Source of the DNA: Actinobacteria bacterium 69-20
GTDB taxonomy: Bacteria > Actinomycetota > Actinomycetes > Mycobacteriales > Nakamurellaceae
Length of the DNA: 64,000 nt
NCBI GenBank assembly: GCA_001897425.1
Contig: MKSW01000003.1
Coordinates: 144,772 to 208,771 of the forward strand
Reading direction: 5' to 3'
Below, piece after piece: positions 7,835 to 18,752 of the stretch. Position 1 is the first letter of the stretch, and each line of letters begins with the position of its first letter. The position numbers and the translations under genes are program-made. Under the pieces are notes generated by a model, which worked only from the letters and a program-made list of their open reading frames with translations, was not told the origin of the DNA and made no database searches.

Positions 7835-8635
7835 ATGCCGCAGCCCCGGTACACGCACGGACACCACGAGTCCGTGCTCCGGTCGCACACCTGGCGCACC
7901 GCCGAGAACTCCGCCGGGTACCTGTTGCCGCACCTGCGGCCGGGCATGTCGCTGCTCGACGTCGGCTGCGGGCCGGGCACCATCACGATCGACCTGGCGC
8001 GGCGTGTGGCGCCGTCCCGCGTCGTCGGCATCGACCCGTCGGCGGAGGTGCTGGAACAGGCCAGGGCGGCAGCCGACGAGGCGCGGGCCGACGTCGAGTT
8101 CCTGGCCACCGGCATCGATGGCTGGGCGCATCCGAGCGGGCCCTTCGACGTGGTGCATGCGCACCAGGTCCTGCAGCACCTACCGGACCCGGTCGTCGCC
8201 CTGCGACAGATGCGAAGCCTCTGTGTCCCAGGCGGTTTCGTCGCGGCACGGGACGCGGACTACTCCGGAATGTTCTGGTATCCGCGGATTCCGGAACTCG
8301 ACGAGTGGCTGCGGATCTACCACGACGTCGCGCGGGGCAACGGCGGTGAGCCCGACGCCGGCCGTCACCTGTCCGCCTGGGCGCGGGCCGCCGGGTTCAG
8401 GGACGTCACGGTGACAGCCTCCATCTGGTGCTTCGCGTCCGAGCCCGAGCGCCGCTGGTGGGGCGGGCTGTGGGCGGATCGAGTCGTCGCATCCGACCTT
8501 GCCGAGGCCGCGCTGACGCAGGGCCGCGCGAGCCGGACGGACCTGGGCCGCATCGCGGACGGTTGGCGGAGATGGGTCGGCGCGCCGGACGCATTCTTCG
8601 CGGTTCCGCACGCCGAGATCCTGTGCCGGCCCTGA
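7835..8635 (+). CDS. Class I SAM-dependent methyltransferase
   Basis: A 266-residue Rossmann-fold methyltransferase. Motif I is LLDVGCGPGTITIDLA, the acidic residue ending strand 2 lies in VVGIDPS, and GPFDVVHAHQVLQHL is the motif-II/post-II region typical of the UbiE/Methyltransf_11 group. The C-terminal 100 residues form a family-specific lid. GGAG 7 nt before ATG 7835 favours this start; ATG 7829 is possible. The substrate is unknown. It is a single gene between tRNA-Arg and argS, preceded by an AT-rich patch and short ACAGAGAC repeats at 7793-7812. Confidence 0.88.
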   Translation: MPQPRYTHGHHESVLRSHTWRTAENSAGYLLPHLRPGMSLLDVGCGPGTITIDLARRVAPSRVVGIDPSAEVLEQARAAADEARADVEFLATGIDGWAHPSGPFDVVHAHQVLQHLPDPVVALRQMRSLCVPGGFVAARDADYSGMFWYPRIPELDEWLRIYHDVARGNGGEPDAGRHLSAWARAAGFRDVTVTASIWCFASEPERRWWGGLWADRVVASDLAEAALTQGRASRTDLGRIADGWRRWVGAPDAFFAVPHAEILCRP

Positions 8636-8675
8636 GCCCGTGCACTCGCGTGTCGGGGCGTCGCGGCGCACTTCC

Positions 8676-8681
8676 TAGAAT
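8676..8681 (+). promoter_or_regulatory. -10 box of argS, leaderless start
   Basis: TAGAAT followed by 6 nt and then the GTG of argS puts the transcript start at or next to the start codon. No ribosome-binding site is present. Confidence 0.7.
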
Positions 8682-8687
8682 GAACCG

Positions 8688-10340
8688 GTGAATCCCGCCC
8701 AATTGGCCGATGAGGTGCGTGCCGCGTTGACCGCGGCCGTCGCCGACGGCACGCTGTCCGTCGCCGTTCCCGACGAGATCACGATCGACCGTCCACGGTC
8801 GCGCGAGCACGGGGATTACGCAACGCCGGTCGCGTTGCAGTTGGCCAAACAGGCTGGGGTCCCGCCGCGGCAGGTGGCGCAGGCGCTCGCCGATCGGTTG
8901 CGAGGCGCCGCCGGAATCGCGTCCGTCGAGATCGCCGGCCCGGGCTTCGTCAACATCCGGCTCGAGACAGCGGCCATCGGCGCTTTAGCGCGCGACGTCG
9001 TCATCGCCGGCGAGAAGTATGGCAGCGCAAACACTCTCAGTGGAATCGCGATCAACCTCGAATTCGTATCGGCCAATCCGACCGGGCCGCTGCACCTCGG
9101 GCACGCGCGATGGGCCGCCGTCGGCGACGCACTGGGCCGGGTGATGCGTGCGCAGGGTGCTGCTGTCACCAACGAGTACTACTTCAACGATGCCGGCGTG
9201 CAGATCGATCGGTTCGCCACGTCCCTGCTGGCGGCCGCGCGGAACCAGCCGGTGCCCGAGGATGGCTACGGCGGCGCCTATATCGCCGAGATCGCGCAAC
9301 GAATCGTCCAGGATCATCCGGAGGCGCCCGGGCTGCCGGACGACGAGGCGCTCCGCACCTTCCGCACCGAGGGCGTGCAGCTGATGTTCGACGAGATCAA
9401 GTCGACGCTGCACACCTTCCGCACCGATTTCGACGTGTACTTCCACGAGGACTCGCTGCACTCGTCCGGCGCCGTGACCACCGCGGTCAACCGGTTGAAG
9501 GACTCGGGGAGCCTCTACGAGAAGGACGGCGCCTGGTGGTTGCGCTCGACGGAATACGGTGACGACAAGGATCGTGTCGTCATCAAGTCGGATGGCAATC
9601 CTGCCTATATCGCAGGCGATCTCGCCTACTTCCTGGACAAGCGGTCGCGCGGGTTCTCCTTATGCATCTACATGCTCGGCGCCGACCACCACGGCTATAT
9701 CGCTCGGCTGAAGGCGGCGGCCGCCGCATTCGGCGACGACCCGGACACGGTGGAGGTCCTCATCGGGCAGATGGTCAACCTGGTGCGCGGCGGCGAGCCG
9801 GTACGCATGAGCAAACGCGCCGGCACCGTCGTCACCCTGGACGATCTCGTGGACGCCCTCGGCGTGGACGCCGCCCGATATGCGCTCATCCGCTATTCCG
9901 TGGACACGACGCTCGACCTCGATATCGATGTGTGGACCAGGCAGACCAACGACAACCCGGTCTTCTACGTGCAGTACGCGCACGCCCGCCTCGCCTCGTT
10001 GGAGCGGCATGCGGCCGACCTGCACATCGAGCTGGGCGATGATTACGACCCGGCATTGCTCGATACCGCCCAGGAGGCAGAGCTTCTCGCGCTGTTGGCC
10101 GGTTATCCGCAGGTCGTCGCCGCCGCGGCGGAGCTGCGCGAACCGCATCGCGTCGCGCGCTACCTGGAGGACCTCGCCAGCGGCTACCACAAGTTCTATG
10201 ACGCAGTGCGCATCCTGCCCATGGGGGACGAGCCCGCGACCGACGCGACGGTGGCCCGTTTGTGGCTGTGCCGCGCCACCCGGCAGGTGCTGGCCAACGG
10301 CCTCGCCCTGCTCGGCGTCACCGCACCGGAGCGGATGTGA
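8688..10340 (+). CDS. argS: Arginyl-tRNA synthetase
   Basis: A 550-residue class I synthetase that charges tRNA-Arg with arginine in the cytosol. The N-terminal Add1 domain (1-115) precedes the catalytic domain with the HIGH signature HLGH at His136-His139. The KMSKS-like loop is MSKRAGT at Met374, and the C-terminal anticodon-binding domain ends [10 protein letters not shown], the family's characteristic terminus. GTG 8688 follows a leaderless promoter. It is the first gene of the argS-lysA-hom-thrC-thrB group and overlaps lysA by four bases. Length and motifs are complete. Confidence 0.97.
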   Translation: MNPAQLADEVRAALTAAVADGTLSVAVPDEITIDRPRSREHGDYATPVALQLAKQAGVPPRQVAQALADRLRGAAGIASVEIAGPGFVNIRLETAAIGALARDVVIAGEKYGSANTLSGIAINLEFVSANPTGPLHLGHARWAAVGDALGRVMRAQGAAVTNEYYFNDAGVQIDRFATSLLAAARNQPVPEDGYGGAYIAEIAQRIVQDHPEAPGLPDDEALRTFRTEGVQLMFDEIKSTLHTFRTDFDVYFHEDSLHSSGAVTTAVNRLKDSGSLYEKDGAWWLRSTEYGDDKDRVVIKSDGNPAYIAGDLAYFLDKRSRGFSLCIYMLGADHHGYIARLKAAAAAFGDDPDTVEVLIGQMVNLVRGGEPVRMSKRAGTVVTLDDLVDALGVDAARYALIRYSVDTTLDLDIDVWTRQTNDNPVFYVQYAHARLASLERHAADLHIELGDDYDPALLDTAQEAELLALLAGYPQVVAAAAELREPHRVARYLEDLASGYHKFYDAVRILPMGDEPATDATVARLWLCRATRQVLANGLALLGVTAPERM

Positions 10341-11761
10341 TCGCGCATCCGGCCGGTCCGCGGCATGCCGATGTGATCCCGCCCGACCGGCCCGCACATG
10401 TCGCGGCCGCGGACCTGAACGAGCTCGCGCCCACCGTATGGCCGCGCGGCACGCATCGTGGTGAGGACGGCGTCATACGGTTCGGAGGCGTCGACGTGCG
10501 GGACCTCGCGGCCCGGTACGGCACCCCGCTGATGGTGATGGACGAGGGCGACTTCCGTAGTCGCTGCAGGGATTTCGCCGTCGCGTTCGGTGATCCGGCC
10601 AACGTGCACTACGCCGGCAAGGCCTTCCTGTCCGGTGGCGTAGCGCGGTGGCTCGCCGAGGAGGGGCTCGGGCTGGACGTGTGCTCCGAGGGGGAGTTGG
10701 CGCTGGCCCTCAAAGCGGGATTCCCGCCCGGACGGATCGCCCTGCACGGTTCCAACAAATCGGAGTCCGAGCTGCACGCCGCGATCGAAGCCGGGGTCGA
10801 GGCCATCGTGATCGACTCGTTCGCGGAGATCGCCCGGCTGACGAATATGACGGCGTCCGGTGCCGGTTTGATCGGACGGCCGGTTCCCGTCATGGTGCGG
10901 GTGACGGTCGGCGTCGAGGCCCATACACACGAGTTCATCGCGACGGCCCATGAGGATCAGAAGTTCGGCTTCTCGCTGGCCGGCGGCGACGCCGCCGAGG
11001 CCGTGCGGCGCGTCCTGGCGGCCGACGGTCTTTCCCTCGTGGGGCTGCACTCCCACATCGGTTCGCAGATCTTCGATGCCGCCGGCTTCGAGGTCGCCGC
11101 GCACCGCGTGGTCGGACTGCTCGCCGAGCTCATCGCCAGATACCCCGAACTCGTCGACACGGTCACCCTCCTCGATCTGGGCGGGGGGATGGGCATCGCC
11201 TACACGACCGAGGACGATCCTCCCGACCCGGCGGCAATGGCGGACGCGCTCCGCGAGATCGTGTCGCGAGAGTGCCGGGCGGCGGGCATCGCTGTCCCGC
11301 GCATCGCCGTGGAACCGGGGCGCGCGATCGTCGGCCCGTGCGGGGTGACCGTGTACGAGGTCGGCACGATCAAGGATGTGCAACTCGACGCCGGCTCGGT
11401 TCGGCGCTATGTGTCGATCGACGGCGGGATGAGCGACAACATCCGCACCGCGCTGTACGGCGCGGAATACACGACCGCGCTCGCGTCGCGGTCGTCGGAC
11501 GCGGCCGCGCAGTTGTGCCGCATCGTCGGCAAGCACTGCGAGAGCGGCGATATCGTCGTGCGAGACTGCTACCTTCCGGCGGACCTGGCGCCGGGGGACC
11601 TGATCGCGGTCGGCGCCACCGGCGCGTACTGCTATGCGATGGCCAGCACGTACAACCGGTTGCCGAGACCGGCGGTGGTGGCCGTGACGGACGGCCGCTC
11701 GTCGGTGCTGCTGCGTCGTGAGACCATCGACGATCTGATGAACCTGGAAGTGTGGGAGTAA
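10337..11761 (+). CDS. lysA: Diaminopimelate decarboxylase
   Basis: A 474-residue fold-type III PLP enzyme converting meso-diaminopimelate to lysine, the last step of lysine synthesis. The Schiff-base lysine is Lys95 in [10 protein letters not shown]; the phosphate-binding loops are seen in SHIGSQIF and in LDLGGGMG, with EPGRAIV and the cross-subunit CESGD motif further on. The GTG overlaps the argS stop (GTGA), giving translational coupling. The N-terminal 35 residues are variable, as in other Mycobacteriales LysA. The substrate is also a peptidoglycan component. Confidence 0.96.
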   Translation: MIAHPAGPRHADVIPPDRPAHVAAADLNELAPTVWPRGTHRGEDGVIRFGGVDVRDLAARYGTPLMVMDEGDFRSRCRDFAVAFGDPANVHYAGKAFLSGGVARWLAEEGLGLDVCSEGELALALKAGFPPGRIALHGSNKSESELHAAIEAGVEAIVIDSFAEIARLTNMTASGAGLIGRPVPVMVRVTVGVEAHTHEFIATAHEDQKFGFSLAGGDAAEAVRRVLAADGLSLVGLHSHIGSQIFDAAGFEVAAHRVVGLLAELIARYPELVDTVTLLDLGGGMGIAYTTEDDPPDPAAMADALREIVSRECRAAGIAVPRIAVEPGRAIVGPCGVTVYEVGTIKDVQLDAGSVRRYVSIDGGMSDNIRTALYGAEYTTALASRSSDAAAQLCRIVGKHCESGDIVVRDCYLPADLAPGDLIAVGATGAYCYAMASTYNRLPRPAVVAVTDGRSSVLLRRETIDDLMNLEVWE

Positions 11762-11764
11762 CTG

Positions 11765-11989
11765 GTGCCTGACTCGGAGCAGGACGGCCCGAAGCCGCCG
11801 TCGCTGGTGCCCGGAGTGGTGCTGCTGGCTGTGGCCGCGGCGCTGATCGTGGTGGTGCTCGTGAACCCGCCCGTGCCCGGGTGGGCGCGAACCACGATCG
11901 CCGTCGTGGCGGTCGCGGTGGTGGTCGCGCTGCTGGTGTACGCCGTGCTGGTATTCCGCGGCGCGTCGAGGCGGGGGACGGGTCGATGA
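11765..11989 (+). CDS. Small two-helix membrane protein between lysA and hom
   Basis: A 74-residue protein starting with GTG three bases after the lysA stop and overlapping the hom ATG. A Pro-rich N-terminus is followed by hydrophobic helices at about 15-33 and 43-64 and a basic tail ([10 protein letters not shown]). No family is recognised. Its fixed position in a tightly packed operon makes it a real gene; function unknown. Confidence 0.75.
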   Translation: MPDSEQDGPKPPSLVPGVVLLAVAAALIVVVLVNPPVPGWARTTIAVVAVAVVVALLVYAVLVFRGASRRGTGR

Positions 11990-13293
11990 CGAGCCCTTCC
12001 ACGAATCGCACCATCGGGGTGGCATTGCTCGGCGCGGGCACGGTCGGCTCGCAGGTGGCACGCCTGCTCGTCGAACACGCCGACGAGTTGGCGGCTCGGA
12101 TCGGCGCCCGGATCGAGCTGGTGGGCGTCGCTGTCCGCCGGCCGCACCGGCACGAGGACATTCCCGCCGGCCTGGTGACCACGGACTCCGCGTCCCTCGT
12201 GGCGGATCCGCGGGCCGACATCGTGGTCGAGGTGATCGGCGGGATCGAGCCGGCGCGGACATTGCTGCTCACGGCACTGCGGCGCGGCGCGCGGGTGGTC
12301 ACCGCGAACAAGGCGCTACTGGCCGAGGACGGGCCCGCCCTCTTCGCCGCGGCGGACGCCGCGGGCGCCGACCTGTCCTTCGAGGCGGCTGTCGCCGGTG
12401 CCATCCCGCTGATCCGCCCGATCCGGGAATCCCTTGCAGGGGATCGGATCTCGCGGATCATGGGCATCGTCAACGGCACTACCAATTACATCCTCTCGGC
12501 GATGTCGTCCACCGGCGCGACCTACGAGCATGCGCTGGCCGAGGCGACGAGGCTCGGCTACGCGGAGGCCGATCCGACCGCCGATGTCGATGGGTTCGAC
12601 GCCGCCGCCAAGGCGGCGATCCTGGCGTCCATCGGCTTCCACACGCGGGTGCACGCCGGCGACGTGCACCGCGAGGGCATCGCCGACGTATCCGCCGCGG
12701 ACGTGGCCGCTGCGGCCGAGATCGGTTACGTGATCAAGGCTCTGGCCATCTGCGAGCGCGTCTCCACCGACGGCGGTGATGCGGTGTCCGTCCGGACCCA
12801 TCCGATGATGCTGCCGCGCACGCATCCGCTGGCGACGGTCGACGGGGCCTACAACGCCGTGTACGTCGAGGCGGAGGCTGCCGGGCGGCTGATGTTCTAC
12901 GGTCCGGGTGCGGGCGGCGCGCCCACCGCGTCCGCCGTGCTGGGGGACGTGGTCACGGCGGCGCGCGACATCGTCGCCGGGGGGCGGGGGCCGGCCGAAT
13001 CGGCCCACGCGGACCTAGCCGTCCGGCCCATGGGCGAGGTGCCGACCCGGTACCACGTCTGCCTGGACGTCGAAGATCGCCCCGGGGTGCTGGCTGCGGT
13101 GTCGGGAGCGCTTGCGGCGAACGGGATCTCGATCTCGACGGTGCGCCAAGAGGGCGGCGGCGCGGACGCGACATTGGTGCTCGTGACCCACATGGCGCCG
13201 GATGCCGTGCTGGCCGCCACGGTGGCACGCCTGTCGGAGCTGCCCGCGGTGCGGAAGGTCACGAGCGTGATGCGCGTGGCGGAGGAGGCGTGA
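11986..13293 (+). CDS. hom: Homoserine dehydrogenase
   Basis: A 435-residue NAD(P)-dependent enzyme reducing aspartate semialdehyde to homoserine, the branch point to threonine and methionine. The Rossmann motif [13 protein letters not shown] is near residue 17, followed by [19 protein letters not shown] and [13 protein letters not shown] of the catalytic domain. A C-terminal ACT domain ([19 protein letters not shown], about 350-430) normally mediates threonine feedback. ATG 11986 overlaps the preceding stop by four bases. The gene is called thrA in M. tuberculosis. Confidence 0.97.
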   Translation: MTSPSTNRTIGVALLGAGTVGSQVARLLVEHADELAARIGARIELVGVAVRRPHRHEDIPAGLVTTDSASLVADPRADIVVEVIGGIEPARTLLLTALRRGARVVTANKALLAEDGPALFAAADAAGADLSFEAAVAGAIPLIRPIRESLAGDRISRIMGIVNGTTNYILSAMSSTGATYEHALAEATRLGYAEADPTADVDGFDAAAKAAILASIGFHTRVHAGDVHREGIADVSAADVAAAAEIGYVIKALAICERVSTDGGDAVSVRTHPMMLPRTHPLATVDGAYNAVYVEAEAAGRLMFYGPGAGGAPTASAVLGDVVTAARDIVAGGRGPAESAHADLAVRPMGEVPTRYHVCLDVEDRPGVLAAVSGALAANGISISTVRQEGGGADATLVLVTHMAPDAVLAATVARLSELPAVRKVTSVMRVAEEA

Positions 13294-14360
13294 TGACCCA
13301 CAGCACACGGCCGTTCGGCCTCATTGCCCACTACCCTGATCGTGTCGAGATCCCCGACGGCGCAACGGTTATCAGCCTCGGAGAGGGCGCTACGCCGCTG
13401 GTGCCCGCGCCGCGGTTGTCGGCGCGTGTGGGATGCGACGTGTACTTGAAGGTCGAGGGTGCGAACCCCACCGGATCCTTCAAGGACCGCGGGATGACGG
13501 TGGCTGTGACCTACGCGCTGGCCCGCGGCGCGAAGGCCGTCATCTGCGCGTCGACGGGTAACACCTCCGCCTCGGCGTCGGCCTACGCGGCCCGCGCCGG
13601 GCTGGCGAGCGCGGTGCTCGTCCCGGACGGGAAGATCGCATTGGGCAAACTGGCCCAGGCGGTGGCGTACGGGGCGCGGATCCTGCAGGTGCGCGGCAAT
13701 TTCGACGCCTGCCTGGAGCTGGCCCGCAAGACGGCGGTCGACTCGCCCGATGTCGAACTGGTCAACTCCGTGAACCCGGTGCGGATCGAAGGGCAGAAGA
13801 CAGCCGCGTTCGAAATCTGCGACGAGCTCGGGCGGGCGCCGGACGTGCACCTGCTCCCGGTCGGCAATGCCGGAAACATCACCGCGTATTGGCGCGGCTA
13901 TCGCGAGTACCACGCGGACGGCGTCGTCGATGCGCTGCCGCGCATGTTCGGTTTCCAGGCCGCGGGTGCGGCGCCGCTGGTGCTCGGCCATCCGGTGTCC
14001 GATCCGGAGACGATAGCGACGGCCATCCGGATCGGGGCGCCCGCGTCGTGGGATGGTGCGGTCGCGGCGCGGGACGAGTCGCGCGGACTGATCGATTCGG
14101 TGACGGACGACGAGATCCTTTCCGCCTACTCGATTCTGGCAAAGGATGTCGGCGTGTTCGTCGAGCCGGCCTCGGCGGCATCCGTCGCCGGACTGCTGAA
14201 GACCGCGGCCGACGGTCGGCTCTCGAAGGGGGCGCTCGTGGTGTGCACCGTGACCGGCCACGGCCTCAAAGACCCTGACACGGCGCTGAAGTCCGTGGCC
14301 GAGCCGACGATCATCGACCCGACCCCGGAAGCCGTCGCCGCCGCGCTGGACCTCGCGTGA
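13293..14360 (+). CDS. thrC: Threonine synthase
   Basis: A 355-residue fold-type II PLP enzyme converting O-phosphohomoserine to threonine. The PLP lysine is Lys64 in [10 protein letters not shown], and [10 protein letters not shown] forms the phosphate-binding loop. GGAGGAGG 4 nt before ATG 13293 fixes the start, which overlaps the hom stop by one base; a GTG three bases earlier is less well placed. It overlaps thrB by four bases, so the enzymes making and using phosphohomoserine are coupled. Confidence 0.97.
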   Translation: MTHSTRPFGLIAHYPDRVEIPDGATVISLGEGATPLVPAPRLSARVGCDVYLKVEGANPTGSFKDRGMTVAVTYALARGAKAVICASTGNTSASASAYAARAGLASAVLVPDGKIALGKLAQAVAYGARILQVRGNFDACLELARKTAVDSPDVELVNSVNPVRIEGQKTAAFEICDELGRAPDVHLLPVGNAGNITAYWRGYREYHADGVVDALPRMFGFQAAGAAPLVLGHPVSDPETIATAIRIGAPASWDGAVAARDESRGLIDSVTDDEILSAYSILAKDVGVFVEPASAASVAGLLKTAADGRLSKGALVVCTVTGHGLKDPDTALKSVAEPTIIDPTPEAVAAALDLA

Positions 14361-15322
14361 GCCTAGGTGCGGCGCACCCGGCCGAGGTGCGGATCCGGGT
14401 GCCTGCGTCGTCGGCCAACCTCGGCCCGGGGTACGACAGCTTCGGCCTCGCGCTCGGCCGGTACGACGAAGTGATCGCCGAACCGGCCGAATCGGGGCTC
14501 GACATCGTGGTCGAGGGTGTCGGGGCGGCGCAGGTGCCCACGGACGAATCGCACCTCGTCTACCAGGCAGCGTGCCGCGCCTGGCAGGCGATGGGCGAAC
14601 CCGTTCCCGGACTGCGCATGCGGTGCGTCAACAGCATTCCGCACGGCAGTGGCCAAGGATCGTCGGCGGCGGCGATCGTGGCGGGAATCCTGATGGCGCG
14701 TGCGCTCACCGCCGACGGCGCCGCACGCCTGGACGATGCGGCAGTCTTCGCGCTCGCCACCGAGATGGAGGGCCACCCCGACAATGTCGCACCGGTCCTG
14801 TTCGGTGGGTTCACCATCGCCTGGATGTCGCGGTCGGGCGGCGCGGCCAGGGCGGTGCGCTCCCCGGTGCACCCGGACATCCGCGCGGTGGTGCTGACGG
14901 CCGATGCGGCCTGCGCGACAGCGACGGCCCGCGCCGTGCTGCCAGCGCAGGTGCCGCACGCCGACGCGGCGTCGAACTCCGCGCGGGCCGCGCTGCTGGT
15001 GCACGCCATGGCGCACGACCCGGCGCTGCTGCTGGAGGCGACCGAGGACTGGTTGCATCAGCGGTATCGCGAAGGCGTGATGCCGCAAACGGCGGCTCTG
15101 CTCGATAGGCTGCGCCGCAGCGGATTTGCTGCCGTGCTGTCCGGCGCCGGACCGTCCGTCCTGCTGCTGTGCACGGACGTGCCGACATGGTCGACGATCG
15201 AGCAGCCGGGGTTCCACGCGGATGAGGTGGCGATTCCCGTCGACGGCGCGACCGTCGACGGCGTTCCGTTCGGCGCGCCCGGTTCCAGGTCGATGTTGCG
15301 GACGGCGGGTCCGCACCGGTAG
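14357..15322 (+). CDS. thrB: Homoserine kinase
   Basis: A 321-residue GHMP-family kinase that phosphorylates homoserine with ATP. Motif 1 is [19 protein letters not shown] near the N-terminus, motif 2 is [16 protein letters not shown] (ATP loop) and motif 3 is [13 protein letters not shown]. The GTG overlaps the thrC stop. It is the last gene of the argS-thrB run; the rho leader begins next. Confidence 0.96.
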   Translation: MSLGAAHPAEVRIRVPASSANLGPGYDSFGLALGRYDEVIAEPAESGLDIVVEGVGAAQVPTDESHLVYQAACRAWQAMGEPVPGLRMRCVNSIPHGSGQGSSAAAIVAGILMARALTADGAARLDDAAVFALATEMEGHPDNVAPVLFGGFTIAWMSRSGGAARAVRSPVHPDIRAVVLTADAACATATARAVLPAQVPHADAASNSARAALLVHAMAHDPALLLEATEDWLHQRYREGVMPQTAALLDRLRRSGFAAVLSGAGPSVLLLCTDVPTWSTIEQPGFHADEVAIPVDGATVDGVPFGAPGSRSMLRTAGPHR

Positions 15323-15589
15323 TCTGAACGGTGACCGTCCGGTCGCGGTGCGACCGGGGTTCCGTGTGGGGGTCTATCGCCGGCGGGTGTGTGACCTGCC
15401 GCCGCGTTCTTGCGGATGACGACATGCATGTACACCACCACGGTTCATGCGCGAATCAGAAACCTGCACGAGAGACACATCACCACTGAAACCGTCCGGC
15501 ACGATCCGGGCGAGGCCGGCGCCATCCGCGTCGGCACATTCCATGCAACCCCGCAGCGGCGTCATGCCGCCGGGACAGGAAGGATCTTC
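15323..15589 (+). promoter_or_regulatory. Long leader region upstream of rho
   Basis: 267 nt separate thrB from the rho GTG. The frame leading into rho stays open from at least 15410, but the best ribosome-binding site (AGGAAGGA) belongs to GTG 15590. The 3' half is C-rich with few G runs, the composition favoured by Rho. Autoregulated rho leaders are known in other bacteria; no fold is obvious here. Confidence 0.4.
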
Positions 15590-17626
15590 GTGACCGAGAC
15601 CACGGAGTTGGCCACCCGCACCCAGAGTGCCCGCGGCAGCAACGGCCTCACATCGATGGTGCTCGCGGACCTCAAGGTCCTGGCGACCGATCTGGGTATC
15701 AAGGGCATCTCCGCCATGCGAAAGGGCGACCTGGTTGCCGCGATCGCGCAGCGCCGCGACGGCACGGCGGCCCCGGCCGCTGCGGCCGGTACGCGTGGAC
15801 GCCGCGCCGCGAGCCGACCCGCCGGAGTCGCCGATTCGCAACCCGCATTGACCGACGTCGTGGCGGAGGCTCCCGCCTCGGCGAATCGCGGGGTGCGCCG
15901 GAGCACGAATGGGAGTGCGGCGGTCGACGGTGCCGCAGCCGCGACTGCGGCTGGGGCTGCGGGCGAACGCGACGGCCGTTTCACCGGAAATGCAGCGACC
16001 GTCATCAACACACCGCCCGCCGGGGAACCCGATGCGGCGCGTGGCGAGAGCCACGAGGACAGCCAACGTGGCGCCGACGGCAGTGCGCCGGACCGCGCGC
16101 GAGAGCATCAACGGCGTTCGAGCGGCGATCGCGGTGACGGCAAGCAGCGGCGCGATCGGCACGGGCGCCAGAACGATGGGCGCCAGAACGATGGGCGCAG
16201 TGCTACCGATACCGACGAGACGAGCGAGAACGGCCGCGGCACAGACCGTTCCGACCGTGCGACGACCAGTGAGCGGACCGATCGAACGGACCGCGCGGAC
16301 CGATCCGACCGCGGGACGGCGACCGAGCGGGCCGACCGCACCGACCGTTCCGACCGGGCGGATCGTTCCGACCGCGGCGACGACGGCGGTGACGGCTCGC
16401 GGCGGCGTGGGCGGCGCTATCGCGATCGCAACCGGCGCGGACGGGATCGGTTCAGCGACACGAGCGAGCCGGAGATCAACGAGGACGGCGTGCTCGTGCC
16501 GGTGTCCGGTGTGGTCGACGTCCTCGACTCGTACGCGTTCGTACGGACCGCGGGGTACCTGGCCGGCCCCAATGACGTGTACGTCTCCATGTCGCAGGTG
16601 CGCAAGTACGGACTGCGCCGCGGTGACATGATCACGGGTTCGATCAGGGTTCCGCGGGACGGCGAGCAGGCATCGCAACGGCAGAAGTTCACGCCGCTGG
16701 CCAAGCTCGACACGATCAACGGGCTGGATCCGGAGCTCATGCGGAACCGCCCCGAGTTCACCAAACTCACCCCGCTGTACCCGAACGAGCGGCTGCGCCT
16801 CGAGACCGAACCGCACATCCTGACGACGCGCGTCATCGACCTCGTGATGCCCGTCGGCAAGGGCCAACGAGCGCTGATCGTGTCGCCGCCGAAGGCCGGC
16901 AAAACGTCGATCCTGCAGGCGATCGCGAACGCGATCACCACGAACAACCCCGAATGCCATCTGATGGTCGTGCTCGTGGACGAGCGCCCGGAAGAGGTGA
17001 CCGACATGCAGCGTTCGGTCAAGGGCGAAGTGATCGCGTCGACCTTCGACCGTCCGCCGAGCGACCACACCTCGGTGGCCGAACTGTCGATCGAGCGGGC
17101 GAAGCGTCTGGTGGAGATGGGCAGGGACGTCGTCGTGCTGCTCGACTCCATCACGCGCCTCGGCCGGGCCTACAACCTCGCCGCCCCGGCGTCCGGCCGG
17201 ATCCTGTCCGGCGGTGTCGACTCGACGGCGCTGTTCCCGCCGAAGAGGTTCCTGGGCGCCGCCCGGAACATCGAGAACGGCGGCTCACTGACGATCTTCG
17301 CCTCCGCCCTGGTGGAAACCGGATCGGCGGGTGACACGGTGATCTTCGAGGAGTTCAAGGGCACCGGCAACGCGGAGCTCAAGCTCGATCGCCGGCTCGC
17401 CGACAAGAGGCTCTTCCCGGCCATCGATATCGACGCGTCGTCCACCCGCAAGGAAGAGCTGTTGATGGGTCCGGACGAACTGGCCGTCACGGTGAAACTA
17501 CGCCGGGTGCTCGCCGCGTTGGAGCCGCAGCAGGCCCTCGAGGTGGTGCTCGACAAGCTCCGCAAGACGCGCACCAACGCCGAGTTCCTGATGACCGTCG
17601 CAAAGAACATGCCGCTGTCGGACTGA
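15590..17626 (+). CDS. rho: Transcription termination factor Rho, with long N-terminal insertion
   Basis: A 678-residue RNA-dependent ATPase that terminates transcription as a hexamer. Residues 1-60 are the Rho_N domain (SMVLADLKVLATDLGIKG). About 60-290 is a low-complexity Ala- then Arg/Asp/Ser-rich insertion with TDRADRSDR-type repeats. The RNA-binding OB domain follows (GVLVPVSGVVDVLDSYAFVR), then the ATPase with Lys438 in PPKAGKT and Walker B VVVLLDSITRLGRAYN. E. coli Rho is 419 residues; such insertions are typical of high-GC actinobacteria and are thought to add RNA binding. AGGAAGGA 6-7 nt before GTG 15590 supports the start. Confidence 0.96.
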   Translation: MTETTELATRTQSARGSNGLTSMVLADLKVLATDLGIKGISAMRKGDLVAAIAQRRDGTAAPAAAAGTRGRRAASRPAGVADSQPALTDVVAEAPASANRGVRRSTNGSAAVDGAAAATAAGAAGERDGRFTGNAATVINTPPAGEPDAARGESHEDSQRGADGSAPDRAREHQRRSSGDRGDGKQRRDRHGRQNDGRQNDGRSATDTDETSENGRGTDRSDRATTSERTDRTDRADRSDRGTATERADRTDRSDRADRSDRGDDGGDGSRRRGRRYRDRNRRGRDRFSDTSEPEINEDGVLVPVSGVVDVLDSYAFVRTAGYLAGPNDVYVSMSQVRKYGLRRGDMITGSIRVPRDGEQASQRQKFTPLAKLDTINGLDPELMRNRPEFTKLTPLYPNERLRLETEPHILTTRVIDLVMPVGKGQRALIVSPPKAGKTSILQAIANAITTNNPECHLMVVLVDERPEEVTDMQRSVKGEVIASTFDRPPSDHTSVAELSIERAKRLVEMGRDVVVLLDSITRLGRAYNLAAPASGRILSGGVDSTALFPPKRFLGAARNIENGGSLTIFASALVETGSAGDTVIFEEFKGTGNAELKLDRRLADKRLFPAIDIDASSTRKEELLMGPDELAVTVKLRRVLAALEPQQALEVVLDKLRKTRTNAEFLMTVAKNMPLSD

Positions 17627-17653
17627 GGCTCGCATCGTCGGATGTGGGGCGGG

Positions 17654-18550
17654 CTAGCTCCAGCCGGCGATCAGTGCGACACCGACGACCGCCACCGTCA
17701 CGCCGATCTGCTGCATGCGCGTCAAGAGCTCCCGATGGACGACGCGTGCCAAAAGGACGGTAACGGCCGGGTAGACCGACCCGAGCACGGCCACGATCGT
17801 GAGCGCGCCCGCGGTGCTGGCCAGGCCGAAGGTGAGGTTGGCGGACACGTCGAACAGCCCGGCGACCAGGACGATCACCCAGAGCCGGGGGTCGAGGCGC
17901 AACCGTCGTGACGCGCCGGACGGCCGTGGGGCCGGGCCGCCTCGCGCGTCGATCGCGCTACGCGACCCGCGCAGCCGTCTGACGAGGAACAGGCACGCCA
18001 GCGCTGACACGGACGCCACGCGCATGCCGACCATCGTCATGACGGGAGAGAACGCGGCGCCACGCGCGATGAACAGCAGCGCCCCGCCGAAGCAGATCGC
18101 CGCGATGATCGCCAGCAGCACAGGTGTGAGACTGCGTCCGGCCGATCGCTCCGGTCCGCTGGCGGCGACCACCCCGGCGATCGCCAGCACGAAGCCGACG
18201 GCGACCACCGCCGACGGCAGGTGCCCGGTGGCCAGCCCGGCGGCGACCGGCACGACGACGCCGAGCGCCGCGATCGGCGACACCACACCCATCGTCCCGA
18301 CCGCCAGGGCGTGGTAGAAGGTCACCAGCCCGGCCGCCCCGACCAATCCGGCGCCGGCCGCCCACGGGATGTATCCGGCAGCGTCCGTCCAGGCGCCCGT
18401 CACCGTCGCAGCGACGGTGACGGCGATCAGCCCGGCGGTCTGCGAAGTGAGGACCACGACGAGCGCCGGCAGCGCGCGGCTGGCGGTGCCGCCCGCGAAA
18501 TCCGCGATCCCCCACAGGACGCTCGACACGAGTGCCAGGATGATCGCCAC
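17654..18550 (-). CDS. DMT-superfamily (EamA) transporter
   Basis: A 298-residue integral membrane protein with ten hydrophobic helices in two homologous five-helix halves (about 1-140 and 148-298), the EamA/DMT layout of metabolite exporters and importers. The start motif SSVLWGIADFAGGTASR is typical of the first helix. A basic loop at about 195-220 follows the seventh helix. The substrate is unknown. GTG 18550 is preceded on the minus strand by TACGGT-N6, a leaderless promoter. It is convergent with rho and divergent from rpmE. Confidence 0.88.
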   Translation of the reverse strand: MAIILALVSSVLWGIADFAGGTASRALPALVVVLTSQTAGLIAVTVAATVTGAWTDAAGYIPWAAGAGLVGAAGLVTFYHALAVGTMGVVSPIAALGVVVPVAAGLATGHLPSAVVAVGFVLAIAGVVAASGPERSAGRSLTPVLLAIIAAICFGGALLFIARGAAFSPVMTMVGMRVASVSALACLFLVRRLRGSRSAIDARGGPAPRPSGASRRLRLDPRLWVIVLVAGLFDVSANLTFGLASTAGALTIVAVLGSVYPAVTVLLARVVHRELLTRMQQIGVTVAVVGVALIAGWS

Positions 18551-18556
18551 TCACGC

Positions 18557-18562
18557 ACCGTA
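18557..18562 (-). promoter_or_regulatory. -10 box of the EamA transporter gene
   Basis: On the minus strand TACGGT lies 6 nt before the GTG, consistent with a leaderless transcript. Confidence 0.55.
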
Positions 18563-18672
18563 ACGGTTGCCGGTGCGGCACCCGCACCGTCCCCGCGAGG
18601 CGCCCGCCCGGCGCCCGGCCGGCCGAAGACGGCATCGCGACGAACAGCGTCATACCCGCTTTTCCGTTCTGG

Positions 18673-18678
18673 CATACT
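18673..18678 (+). promoter_or_regulatory. Possible -10 box of rpmE
   Basis: TGGCATACT is an extended -10-like sequence in the AT-richest part of the gap, about 75 nt before rpmE. No clear -35 was found. Confidence 0.4.
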
Positions 18679-18752
18679 GATGAGTCGGGCTCCGGTTCAC
18701 GTTCGCGCGTCCGCGCGGGCGACCCGGCGGCTAAGCGAAAGAGGACTATCAC

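Noticed and set aside
10196-12262. A 688-codon open frame on the minus strand opposite lysA
   Set aside because: It is rich in Arg, Pro and His, has no family signature and lies antisense to a clear gene; this is a codon-bias shadow of GC-rich DNA. The same applies to other long antisense frames, e.g. opposite the oxidoreductase, rho and murA.
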